This document shows, one piece after another, positions 56,541 through 63,840 of a DNA stretch of 64,000 bases. The DNA is from Pseudoduganella lutea (lineage in GTDB: Bacteria; Pseudomonadota; Gammaproteobacteria; Burkholderiales; Burkholderiaceae_D): positions 4,526,001-4,590,000 of the forward strand of contig NZ_CP035913.1 of the NCBI RefSeq assembly GCF_004209755.1. The letters are read 5' to 3'. Made by a program: the position numbers and the translations under genes. Under the pieces are notes generated by a model, which searched no databases, was not told the DNA's origin, and was given only the letters and a program-made list of their open reading frames with translations. Each line of letters opens with the position of its first letter. The stretch's first letter is position 1.

Positions 56541-57042
56541 CCACACCAACTACCGGCCGGGTTCGGGGCGCCGATGGGCACCAGGTTGTTTTCCTAGACC
56601 CCTGTGGTGGTGGCACCAGTGCTCACGGATTTCGCGTGTACTTCTTCAACAGGCGCGTGTGACGGCATGCTAGGTACTTCTGACATCCGTAAATTCCTGG
56701 GCGGCGCGCTGCCCGCGTTTCACAGTCCGCAGTACCAGCTCTCCACTGCATTCCGGGCACGTAGTCGTGCTGCTATGGCGCAATTCCAGCGAGGCTAAGT
56801 GCTCGCGCTTGGTCTCGCGCGTCGACAGCCCAAAGAAGTTCTTTGGACGCATACCGGTCCGGATGACCTCAATGACTTCGTTCACCCACCAATAAAATTT
56901 GCAATTTGGCATCTTTTTGGTCTAATATTGACATGCTCGAGCTCTGTAGATGTGTGTGCATTCACCGAACAGACTTAATAAGGCTTTAATGTCAAGCTTG
57001 CATTGCGTTGATTAAACAAATCATATAGTCAAGGGGGGCTAA
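56541..57042. other. Gap of about 500 nt with decayed sequence
   Basis: Apart from the zinc-finger-like fragment on the minus strand (56670-56912) nothing coding was seen. The last 100 nt are AT-rich and hold the upstream region of the HNH gene at 57043. Confidence 0.5.
56670..56912 (-). pseudogene. Remnant with half of a topoisomerase-type C4 zinc finger
   Basis: 80 codons. The part TCPECSGELVLRTVKRGQRA resembles the first half of the zinc ribbon found at the end of topoisomerase I and of some nuclease-related proteins. The second cysteine pair and the rest of the finger are missing. The upstream part is not recognised. Best read as a broken gene; a real short protein cannot be ruled out. 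Confidence 0.35.
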
Positions 57043-57954
57043 GTGGTTGAGGTATTTCTTGGTGTTTTATCGGTACTTATAGGTTACCAGATTTACGTTT
57101 CTTTCTACTTTGGCGGGAAGAAATTTTTAGATGTGAAAAATAGTGTTGCCATTTATACGAAAAACTGCAATGACCTTAATGAACATATCGAAGAGTTGAA
57201 ATCGACTTATTCATATGTTCGGTCTATCAACTATGGCGATAGTCACTTACAAGATGATAGTCGATATAACATGAAAAGGCGAAAATGGAGTGAAAATAAG
57301 AACAGCACATGGGTGCATAACTGTTCATCTTCGGTTGTGAAGAATGCGAATAACCAGCCTTTCAAATATCTTTGTAAATATTTCGATATCAAGTCCGACG
57401 AAGAGCAGGTCTCCAAACTGGAGGAGGTATTGAATAATTTTTCCGCCGCGGAGCAAGGTAAGGTTCTGCTAAGTAACGAGCGAGATAGAATTGTTTCTGA
57501 TATTAATAGTGAAATACCAACTCTTGTATCTATATTTAGTGGAAAGCGGCTAATTAAAGAATTGGGCTTTAGGGACATTGATTTAAGCGACTTGTATTTC
57601 CCGGTTTATACTTTTCAGTATGTATCCCCGGGCGGTAATAGCTCATCCAAATGTGTTATAAAGTTGGATTTGAGGAATCTGGAGGCGCTTTTATCATATC
57701 TTGGCGCGTTGGTAAAATTCAGAAAAAGTATTGCGGGGCAACGAGCTTTAATGACAGTGGCTCTGCGCGAAAGAATAAAAGCTAGAGATAACTTCACTTG
57801 CAAGTTATGCTCATTGTCATCTTCGACAGAAAGAAATCTCTTGCTCGAAATTGATCATATCATTCCTCTATCAAAGGGCGGGGTTACTTCGGAGGAAAAT
57901 TTACAGACTTTGTGCTGGAAGTGTAATCGCACAAAGGGGGCGAAGATTCTGTAG
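57043..57954 (+). CDS. Membrane-anchored HNH endonuclease-like protein
   Basis: 303 residues from a GTG preceded by AAGGGGGG. N-terminal hydrophobic helix at about 4-25 (FLGVLSVLIGYQIYVSFYFG), a long charged helical middle section, and a C-terminal HNH domain: CKLC, IDHIIPLSKGG, then ENLQTLCWKCN, with the zinc cysteines and catalytic His in place. AT-rich and unlike the host genome. Membrane anchoring suggests action on incoming DNA, but no partner gene is next to it. It points toward the minus-strand HNH gene at 58187. Confidence 0.82.
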   Translation: MVEVFLGVLSVLIGYQIYVSFYFGGKKFLDVKNSVAIYTKNCNDLNEHIEELKSTYSYVRSINYGDSHLQDDSRYNMKRRKWSENKNSTWVHNCSSSVVKNANNQPFKYLCKYFDIKSDEEQVSKLEEVLNNFSAAEQGKVLLSNERDRIVSDINSEIPTLVSIFSGKRLIKELGFRDIDLSDLYFPVYTFQYVSPGGNSSSKCVIKLDLRNLEALLSYLGALVKFRKSIAGQRALMTVALRERIKARDNFTCKLCSLSSSTERNLLLEIDHIIPLSKGGVTSEENLQTLCWKCNRTKGAKIL

Positions 57955-58021
57955 GGCTCTTTTCTAGTATTGATCGGAGTCACGCTACCGTTTCCTTGAT
58001 CAGCGAGATTCGTAGCACCAG

Positions 58022-58080
58022 ATGCCCCGGTTTTGGCCGAAAGCCGCCGGTCGCGTTAGGATAGCAGGTTGCTTAGCGGG
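58022..58080. repeat. Island repeat, copy A (left half and middle)
   Basis: TTTTGGCCGAAAGCCGCC, GGTCGCGTTAGGATAGCAGG and GTTGCTTAGC. It lies downstream of the HNH gene that ends at 58187. The right half is not recognisable. Confidence 0.7.
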
Positions 58081-58186
58081 AGGAGGCACTCCAGTTGTCC
58101 CGTAGCACCTGTTCTCAATACTCAACAGTCTATTGGCCGGAAGTGTAAGCCATCTCCGAGTGTTCAGACATTACATCTTGGGCTCG

Positions 58187-58951
58187 TCACTCGGTCTCAT
58201 CACGTCTTGCAATCGCCCATTGAGCACGTAACGCCTCAATAGATGGACAAAGATGAGCGGAGGGAGGCATGTGAAGTGATTCACCGTCCAATTGGCGATA
58301 AGTAGGATCTGTGATCGTAAGGCTAACCCAAACAGTAAGTTTTTCTGGGTTTATTGCGATCAAACCCAGATCCCATAAAGTGTGTATGTCGGCCCGCAAA
58401 AGCAACCCATTACTAACATCGTTAGTCGCGGGGCCGAGGTAAGGGGTGATATGCGCGGCTTCAAGAATCGGTAGCACCTCACAGCCAGTAATGGCACATC
58501 TCCCATGAAATGATTGGATCAGCTTCTTTCTGAATTTCGACTGGCCCCGTCGCTCCACCACGGAACGTAGCGATCGCTCCCGCGCGTCCTCTTGTCCTGA
58601 TGGGTCAAATACGTTCGACCCTTCAGATTCGATGTCATTGATCTGCTCAACGTGCGGGCCATCTCCTCCAGTGTCGTTTTTTCCTTTCTGCCGAAGCTGA
58701 ATTACTTTAAAGCCGCGTGCCCGCAGGTACGAATTGGCGGGCTCTCCACCATAAAAGGTATTTGTTGGCATGCCAGTTGCAAGCGAAATTATCATTTTGG
58801 GAGGATAAAGCCGACCATTGACTATGATTGCATGCAAATAATTTCGGTTCTGCTCCCAGCCAGAATATTCTGTTGAATCTCGCCAGACAGTATCGAATTC
58901 GTTGATTGCTTCTAAAACAGCGTCGGCACCAACGTCTATGATTTTCATCAT
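58187..58951 (-). CDS. HNH endonuclease with ScoMcrA-like N-terminal head
   Basis: 254 residues from the ATG at 58951 (a second ATG follows at once; a longer TTG reading to 59038 lacks a ribosome site). N-terminal part (VLEAINEFDTVWRD, NGRLYPPKMIISLATG, FYGGEPANSYLRARGF) resembles the head domain of McrA-type enzymes that cut modified or phosphorothioated DNA. C-terminal HNH_2-type domain: RCAITGCEVLPILEAAHI, then NGLLLRADIHTLWDLG, with the His residues kept. A modification-dependent restriction role is inferred from this architecture; an ordinary HNH nuclease is possible. Confidence 0.8.
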   Translation of the reverse strand: MMKIIDVGADAVLEAINEFDTVWRDSTEYSGWEQNRNYLHAIIVNGRLYPPKMIISLATGMPTNTFYGGEPANSYLRARGFKVIQLRQKGKNDTGGDGPHVEQINDIESEGSNVFDPSGQEDARERSLRSVVERRGQSKFRKKLIQSFHGRCAITGCEVLPILEAAHITPYLGPATNDVSNGLLLRADIHTLWDLGLIAINPEKLTVWVSLTITDPTYRQLDGESLHMPPSAHLCPSIEALRAQWAIARRDETE

Positions 58952-59089
58952 TTTCCCGATCTTATAAATTTCAGTGACACCAGGAGTGACCCAAGCAGCA
59001 CCGATGAGCGTAAAGGCTTGCTGAATACTAGATGTCAAGATACCACGGTAGCCCGTTGATCAGTTAAGGCTTAGCATAATGAGTCGAAG

Positions 59090-59196
59090 GGCCACTGTTG
59101 GCCGAACTCCGCCGTTCGCCGCGGCATGGTAGGTCGTCGAACCGGAAAAGTCACAGGCAGTCACGACACGCAGCTCCCGCCCCATTGCAGACGTTG
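59090..59196. repeat. Island repeat, copy E (complete)
   Basis: Left half GGCCACTGTTGGCCGAACTC, right half CGCAGCTCCCGCCCCATTGC followed by AGACG. The two ends are imperfect inverted repeats. It ends 46 nt below the GNAT stop. Confidence 0.7.
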
Positions 59197-59241
59197 ACGG
59201 TGGACCTCTGGAAAACCGCTAGAAATCGATTTCTCTGCGAG

Positions 59242-59687
59242 TTACTGCAGCAGTATCTCCGCTACCATTTCTCCAAGCTCATCGATATCAGTTTCAACGA
59301 AGCCCAGCAAAGCGTAGAACCTGCGTGCGGTAGCATTATCAGGTTTGTAGCAAATAGTTATCCGGCGTGCATCTGCGAAATCTCGGATCTCCGCCAATAG
59401 CAACTCCATTGCACGGCGGCCTATCCCTTGGTTTTGACTAGGATAGTCCACCATAAGCCTATATTGCGTAGTGTCCCTGCTCGTCATTGCCAGTCACGTC
59501 GTACAAATCGAAGCCTGCTGGGCTGCCATCGCAGTAAATCGCGCGCGGCCGCCAGTCGGCGTAATAGTGCGCTTGTGCGATTGAAGAAGCATTACTGGCA
59601 AGGAACCGCGCCTGCTCTGGCGGCAGTTCCATGTCCATTAGGACTTCGAAATTATCGATAGTTACTGATTCCAACGTGACGTTCATG
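59242..59687 (-). pseudogene. GNAT acetyltransferase interrupted by a frameshift
   Basis: Starting at the ATG at 59687 (AGAGGAAG 3 nt upstream) the frame reads MNVTLESVTIDNFEVLMDME and continues to GNDEQGHYAI, then stops at 59459. The adjacent frame continues with YRLMVDYPSQNQGIGRRAME, the acetyl-CoA-binding motif A (QNQGIGRRA), and ends VETDIDELGEMVAEILLQ. Together they make one GNAT protein of about 148 residues of the SpeG/Spermine-acetyltransferase-like sort. A one-base shift near 59465-59487 separates them: a true mutation or a sequencing error. Confidence 0.8.
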
Positions 59688-59751
59688 TACTTCCTCTTAT
59701 TGTCATCAATCGTCGGATCGCCCAAAACTTTAGCCGATTCAAAATTGTGGC

Positions 59752-59782
59752 ATGTCCGGTTCTGGCCGATCTCGGCCGTTCG
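59752..59782. repeat. Island repeat, copy F (left half)
   Basis: TGTCCGGTTCTGGCCGATCT followed by CGGCCGTTCGG. It lies between the GNAT gene and the hypothetical gene at 59821, below the stop of the latter. Confidence 0.6.
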
Positions 59783-59820
59783 GCTCTTCGGAGCGACCAC
59801 CTTCTTATTAGTCGTCATGT

Positions 59821-60180
59821 TCATGCCTTGTCGTCTCTGGGCCATTCGACAATAACGGGCTGCTCTTTGTCTGTTGGCAGCTCCGTGCACAGGAGCTCGT
59901 CATCCGGCATTACCAAATACATGCCGCTTTCATCGGCCGGCCGAGGCCGCATGTTGGGTGGGCGCTGCTCTATCGAGGCCAACCAAATCGTGGCGCGGTC
60001 CAACGCGTCATCATAAGCAGCAGCGGCCGCTAGCTGCTTATCCTTGATGCTGGAGACAGGCGGGAACACCCGCCGCCCCAGCTCCTGACCATCCGCTAGT
60101 AGACGCAGCAGCCACCCGCTGCCTAGCGCGCTCGACTGCGGAGTGAGTTCGTAGTCATAATTTTCGATGCGTGTGCCCAT
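59821..60180 (-). CDS. Hypothetical protein
   Basis: 119 residues, no family recognised. Starts MGTRIENYDYELTPQSSALG, contains an Ala-rich helix (AAAAAYDDALDRATIWLASI) and an acidic C-terminal region. The ATG at 60180 has AAGGAAG upstream; an earlier ATG at 60249 lies within island repeat copy I, so the longer form is rejected. Soluble, no signal peptide. Confidence 0.65.
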   Translation of the reverse strand: MGTRIENYDYELTPQSSALGSGWLLRLLADGQELGRRVFPPVSSIKDKQLAAAAAYDDALDRATIWLASIEQRPPNMRPRPADESGMYLVMPDDELLCTELPTDKEQPVIVEWPRDDKA

Positions 60181-60210
60181 GCCTTCTTCCTTTGTTAAGA
60201 GCGAGAGACC

Positions 60211-60247
60211 GTCACGAAAGGCAGGAATCGCCCCATAGCGGACATTC
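60211..60247. repeat. Island repeat, copy I (right half)
   Basis: GTCACGAAAGGCAGGAATCG then CCCCATAGCGGACATTC, the typical right end. It lies between the hypothetical gene and the membrane protein gene, 48 nt beyond the stop of the latter. Confidence 0.7.
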
Positions 60248-60294
60248 ATGCTTCAGTGATCTGTGTGTGTCGCACAACTAGTTGTATCTGCAAA

Positions 60295-60615
60295 TTACTG
60301 AGAAAAGAAGAAGATGATCGGAATGATTAGTAAACAAATTGAATATCCGATGGTTAGCCATTGCCATCGCTTAGGCGATTCCTTTTTCCTAAGCGCAGCA
60401 TAGGTAAAGTAGATAACCCCTGAAACAAAACTTACAAGTGCTATCCCATATGCCGAAATTGACATGATCATTAATCCGAGCGCATTACCACCGGACGACT
60501 TTGCCTCGCTGTGGGCTATCATGATCTGGACGAATGTTGCAATGGCAAGTATCCACGGTACACTGCCGATGAGCATAAAAATTCCGAAACCATTCGCTAC
60601 GCGGTTGCTTTGCAT
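60295..60615 (-). CDS. Small three-helix membrane protein, unknown
   Basis: 106 residues with hydrophobic helices at about 10-32, 44-70 and 84-105, and a Lys-rich loop (LRKKESPKRWQW) between the last two. No family recognised. AGGA lies 7 nt before the ATG at 60615. Product would sit in the inner membrane. Confidence 0.65.
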   Translation of the reverse strand: MQSNRVANGFGIFMLIGSVPWILAIATFVQIMIAHSEAKSSGGNALGLMIMSISAYGIALVSFVSGVIYFTYAALRKKESPKRWQWLTIGYSICLLIIPIIFFFSQ

Positions 60616-60695
60616 CTTTCAGTCCTAAAAAAAATTTCTCATTGTTCAGTATAAATTTTCTATGGACTGAATCGACAGTAATAACCAACTATTTT

Positions 60696-60724
60696 AGACT
60701 GCTTCCGCCCCATTGCGGATATGC
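60696..60724. repeat. Island repeat, copy D (right half)
   Basis: GACTGCTTCCGCCCCATTGC then GGATATGC. It ends only 3 nt below the stop codon of the DUF6968-like gene. Confidence 0.7.
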
Positions 60725-60726
60725 TC

Positions 60727-61059
60727 CTATTCAAAACCCGAAGGCAAGCATTGCCCCCATTGCGGCAGGAGTTCATCGACATCGTCACTCTGACCATCCC
60801 AGAATTCAAAGTGCCAGCCGACCGATTTTCTGAATGCGAGTTCGAGCCAGACCATTTGCATGCCCGCTTGCAGAGCGCTCCATTCGTCTACACCCAAACC
60901 GCAGCGCTCATCCTTGAGAATATCGCCGAGGTAGAGGTCACAACGCCAGCTATGGTCCGCCTGTGGAACAGGCTGGTAGATACCTACTTTGACTTCAAAC
61001 GGCTCCCGTCCCGGAGGGTAAGCTTTACAATCACGACCTATAAATAACTGAGACACCAT
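60727..61059 (-). CDS. DUF6968-like protein
   Basis: 110 residues. The sequence EVKVGIYQPVPQADHSWRCD and GVDEWSALQAGMQMVWLELA match small proteins annotated as DUF6968 in many proteobacterial accessory regions (recalled, not searched). No signal peptide or membrane helix. Start uncertain: ATG at 61059 or a GTG at 61068. Function unknown; its repeat partner D touches the stop codon. Confidence 0.65.
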   Translation of the reverse strand: MVSQLFIGRDCKAYPPGREPFEVKVGIYQPVPQADHSWRCDLYLGDILKDERCGLGVDEWSALQAGMQMVWLELAFRKSVGWHFEFWDGQSDDVDELLPQWGQCLPSGFE

Positions 61060-61083
61060 ATACCTCACTTAATTATCACTGGC

Positions 61084-61192
61084 TCGACGCCTTCTGGCCC
61101 GAAAACGGCCTTTGCAGCAGGATTGCAGGTTGCTAACACGAAAAATTCACAAACTGTCACAACCGGCAGCTTCCGCCCCATAGCGGACGCTC
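61084..61192. repeat. Island repeat, copy C (complete)
   Basis: Left end CGACGCCTTCTGGCCCGAAA, middle GCAGGTTGCTAACAC, right end AACCGGCAGCTTCCGCCCCA then TAGCGGACGC. The ends form an imperfect inverted repeat. It ends 21 nt below the stop of the gene at 61214. Confidence 0.75.
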
Positions 61193-61213
61193 AAACTCGT
61201 AGAAGACTTATTC

Positions 61214-61573
61214 CTACAAGCGTGGCGGTGCGAGGTGCACTGTCTTGGACGTCACCACAACCTCGCCATCTAATACTAACTCTTCAATTCGCCGGCTTAC
61301 TGTCGCGACATCGTTCTCAGTAGCACCGCCCTCGAATTGGATTTCAATGTTGACATAACCGTGACTTGTTGTGGAGTTAATTTCAGTTACGCCCGGAAGT
61401 TCGATTAGCGTGCGTTGCAACGGAGCAGCCACCTTTTGCATGACACGTTCCGACAATTGTTCACTCACGACGTATCGAACTGCTACAACTGCAAGCCCTG
61501 GCGGGTCCGCGTACGCGCTTGCGCCTCTCGCAAGCAGTGCCGTCGCCAATGTGAAGATCACACTTAATTGCAT
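61214..61573 (-). CDS. Exported free-standing RND-porter-like periplasmic domain
   Basis: 119 residues: signal peptide at 1-21 (ending ARGASAYA), then a single domain VSEQLSERVMQKVAAPLQRT, ELPGVTEINSTTSHGYVNIE and FEGGATENDVATVSRRIEEL. This follows the pattern of the first porter (PN1) subdomain of AcrB-type pumps, which have a helix ending in a 'PLE..L..LPGV..V.S.S..G...' stretch. Here it stands alone, without membrane helices. It may modify an RND pump, or be a remnant turned into a small secreted protein. The function is inferred from the fold pattern only. Confidence 0.6.
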   Translation of the reverse strand: MQLSVIFTLATALLARGASAYADPPGLAVVAVRYVVSEQLSERVMQKVAAPLQRTLIELPGVTEINSTTSHGYVNIEIQFEGGATENDVATVSRRIEELVLDGEVVVTSKTVHLAPPRL

Positions 61574-61621
61574 TGAATATCGCCTTTGATGATTGAAGGG
61601 ACCTCCTTAAACGATTGTCCT

Positions 61622-61661
61622 AGGCAGCGCATGGCGGCTTGCGCCTCTGAGCGGACGTTAT
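61622..61661. repeat. Island repeat, copy G (right half)
   Basis: AGGCAGCGCATGGCGGCTTG then CGCCTCTGAGCGGACGTTAT, a right-end type, 6 nt below the lipoprotein stop. Confidence 0.6.
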
Positions 61662-61667
61662 CAGTAC

Positions 61668-62162
61668 TCACTCTACCTCTCCGAATACCAAATAAATATT
61701 TTCTTTAAGTTTAACTTTTGTAATTGTCGCTTTACGAGCAACTGCGCATTTTTTCGGGGTAAAGCCTTGTGGGAACATTAGTTTCTCACCTACCCCGCGG
61801 TCAATTTCGAATTGAGTCAAAAGAAATCTTTTTCGAGCTATTGAGAAATCGACTTTTTTAATGGCTGCTTCTGAAGCAATCATTAACGACCAATAGTTTT
61901 CCTTTGGCACATGCGCGATACTAGTGAGATATTTGTTAAAACGTTCGCTTTCGAGATCAACCTTCGAAAACTCCGATTGATATGGGTCAAGTACACATAC
62001 TACTTCAGCTTCCGCATCAATGAAGTCATGGAGTGGAAAAATGGTATTTCTGAGTGAATCATCTTCGATAAAACCATATATCCCTTCCTCTTTTTTGGAG
62101 CTGCAGGCGGAGCTAAGCAATATCAATGCTACAAAAATGAAATAAAAATTAATATTGATCAT
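61668..62162 (-). CDS. Small lipoprotein, unknown
   Basis: 164 residues. Signal peptide with lipobox LLSSACS (Cys20), then a soluble domain with no family recognised (FIDAEAEVVCVLDPYQSEF; AIKKVDFSIARKRFLL). GGAGG is 7 nt before the ATG at 62162. AT-rich. A periplasmic or outer-membrane-attached role is expected from the signal only. Confidence 0.7.
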   Translation of the reverse strand: MININFYFIFVALILLSSACSSKKEEGIYGFIEDDSLRNTIFPLHDFIDAEAEVVCVLDPYQSEFSKVDLESERFNKYLTSIAHVPKENYWSLMIASEAAIKKVDFSIARKRFLLTQFEIDRGVGEKLMFPQGFTPKKCAVARKATITKVKLKENIYLVFGEVE

Positions 62163-62281
62163 TATAAGCCTCCAGATCGATGAATATTTATGGTAGATAC
62201 GAAAGGCAACTTACGCTCCAAACCGGTCGTTCGTCTACGTTTCGTGCATTGAAGCACTTGGAGCAAAGGATAAATTTAATT

Positions 62282-62581
62282 TTATCGTCTCCATTGCCCA
62301 GGAATCTTCTTATCGGGCCAATGTGTTTCCACCATTTCCTTATTAACGCAAAATTCAGGATCAACAAAGCGACCAGATTGCAGCCCCCGACAGTCCCAAA
62401 TCAATCTACCTCTGTGCGCAAATTGGTCCCAGGCGTAGTCATAGTCGACAAGCTCCTCTACTATAGGTACTTTTTTAGCGGCAGGATCTTCGCGGGACGC
62501 GACGGGTTTTGCTATGTCTTGACAGAATCCAACAGACGAGGACAGTGTTGAAAGAAGTAATATAAGAGAAGAAATTTTCAT
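62282..62581 (-). CDS. Small exported protein, unknown
   Basis: 99 residues from the ATG at 62581: signal peptide 1-20 (ends SVGFCQ), then a short mature domain with two later cysteines (WDCRGLQSGRFVDPEFCVN), so a disulfide is likely. No family recognised. A longer reading starts inside island repeat copy B and is rejected. Confidence 0.6.
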   Translation of the reverse strand: MKISSLILLLSTLSSSVGFCQDIAKPVASREDPAAKKVPIVEELVDYDYAWDQFAHRGRLIWDCRGLQSGRFVDPEFCVNKEMVETHWPDKKIPGQWRR

Positions 62582-62633
62582 TTTTGTACTTGACCAGTTT
62601 GTAAAACTATAACCGTCAATGAACTTACTCAAG

Positions 62634-62738
62634 GTCCGCTTGTGGCCGATTCCAGCCGGTCGAGCTAGCATACCATGTTGCCAAGCTGAAAACTTTGGAA
62701 CTGCCACGACAGGCGGCTCTCGCCTCAAAGCAGACATC
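62634..62738. repeat. Island repeat, copy B (complete)
   Basis: Left end GTCCGCTTGTGGCCGATTCC then AGCCGGTCG, middle ATGTTGCCAAGC, right end CGACAGGCGGCTCTCGCCTC then AAAGCAGAC. The ends are imperfect inverted repeats starting GTCYGCTT on both strands. Last copy of the array; normal genome composition resumes within 120 nt. Confidence 0.75.
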
Positions 62739-62850
62739 GACACATTTCGGCCAATCTAAGGCAACTAGTCATCGATGCCTGGCGATGAAGTATCTATGCG
62801 ATCCATCAATGCCAGGACGTGATATTTATCAGAAAACAATAATAGCAAGG

Positions 62851-63738
62851 TCATTCGGGCCTGTTCAGCGCCTCAGCCAGGAAGTCCACCAGTGCCGCCA
62901 CGCGCCGGTGCGGCAGGCCGCCGGGTTGCACGGCATACAGGTCGATCCCGTCCACCCTAAATTCGTCCAGCGCCGTTTCCAGCCTGCCCGCAGCGATGTC
63001 ATTGTGCACGTCCCACGCGTTCTTGAACGTGATGCCCAGCCCCGCCAGGGCCCATTCCCGGACTACGTCCCCATCACTGGCCTGCCGGTCGCCGGAGACC
63101 TTAACGGTGAATCGCCGCGTGCCTTCCTGGAACGACCAGGCCGCAATCGGTGCGCCGGGCCGGGCCAGCACGAGGCAATTGTGCCCGGCCAGCTCGTCCG
63201 GATGGGCAGGCTTGCCCGCCCTGGCCCAATAGGCGGGCGACGCGCAGGCCAGCCGCCCGCCGCGCAATAGCAGGCGCGCGCGCAGCCCCGAATCCGGCAA
63301 GGGCCCGGACCGCAGGGCGAGATCGATCCGCTCGTCGACCAGGTCGACCGCGATGTCGCTCAGCAGCAGCGTCATGTGGATACCGGGATGGCGCTCCTGG
63401 AAAGCATCCAGCAACGGGCGCAACCGGATGCGGCCGAAATCGTTCGTCGCCGACACGCGGATCGGTCCCGCCAACGGCCCGTCCTGCCGCAGGCTGCCCA
63501 GCGCCGCATCCCACTCGGCCACGATGCGGCGCGCATCGGCCAGCAGCGTTTCTCCTTCGAAGGTGAGTACCAGGCGCCGCGTCGAACGGACCATCAGCCG
63601 GGCACCGGTCTCCTGTTCGAGCTGGCCGACCGCCAGCGTCACGGTGGACGTGGCAATCGTGCGTTGCCGTGCCACGGCGGAAAAACTGCCGGCTTCCGCG
63701 ACATCGACAAAGAGGCGCAACGCATCGATACGGTCCAT
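62851..63738 (-). CDS. LysR-family transcriptional regulator
   Basis: 295 residues. N-terminal winged helix-turn-helix (MDRIDALRLFVDVAEAGSFS, AVARQRTIATSTVTLAVGQL) and a substrate-binding domain with GPIRVSATNDFGRIRLRPLL. The N-terminus begins like the AaeR/DmlR group. High GC like the host. Divergent from the SDR gene at 63841 with about 100 nt between, so it probably controls that gene. Confidence 0.93.
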   Translation of the reverse strand: MDRIDALRLFVDVAEAGSFSAVARQRTIATSTVTLAVGQLEQETGARLMVRSTRRLVLTFEGETLLADARRIVAEWDAALGSLRQDGPLAGPIRVSATNDFGRIRLRPLLDAFQERHPGIHMTLLLSDIAVDLVDERIDLALRSGPLPDSGLRARLLLRGGRLACASPAYWARAGKPAHPDELAGHNCLVLARPGAPIAAWSFQEGTRRFTVKVSGDRQASDGDVVREWALAGLGITFKNAWDVHNDIAAGRLETALDEFRVDGIDLYAVQPGGLPHRRVAALVDFLAEALNRPE

Positions 63739-63840
63739 CTTTCGATTTCCTCGAAAAGCGATTTGTAAACAGCCCCGATTATCGCGCTGGCAGTCCGTAA
63801 ATATACTCGTGACAGTTCATTCACTTCAGGAGGATTTCCC

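Noticed and set aside
59688..59890. Longer N-terminus for the GNAT gene
   Set aside because: It runs through island repeat copy F; the ATG at 59687 has a good ribosome site and fits the family start.
60181..60249. Longer N-terminus for the hypothetical gene at 59821
   Set aside because: The extra 23 codons lie in repeat copy I, and AAGGAAG points to the ATG at 60180.
62180..62551. Plus-strand frame of 123 codons
   Set aside because: No signal or domain; it is antisense to the small exported protein, which has a clear signal peptide.
56380..62738. Integron with attC sites
   Set aside because: The layout is integron-like, but no integron-type integrase was seen and the repeats lack clear GTTRRRY/RYYYAAC core sites. 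The formal call was therefore kept as an unnamed repeat family.
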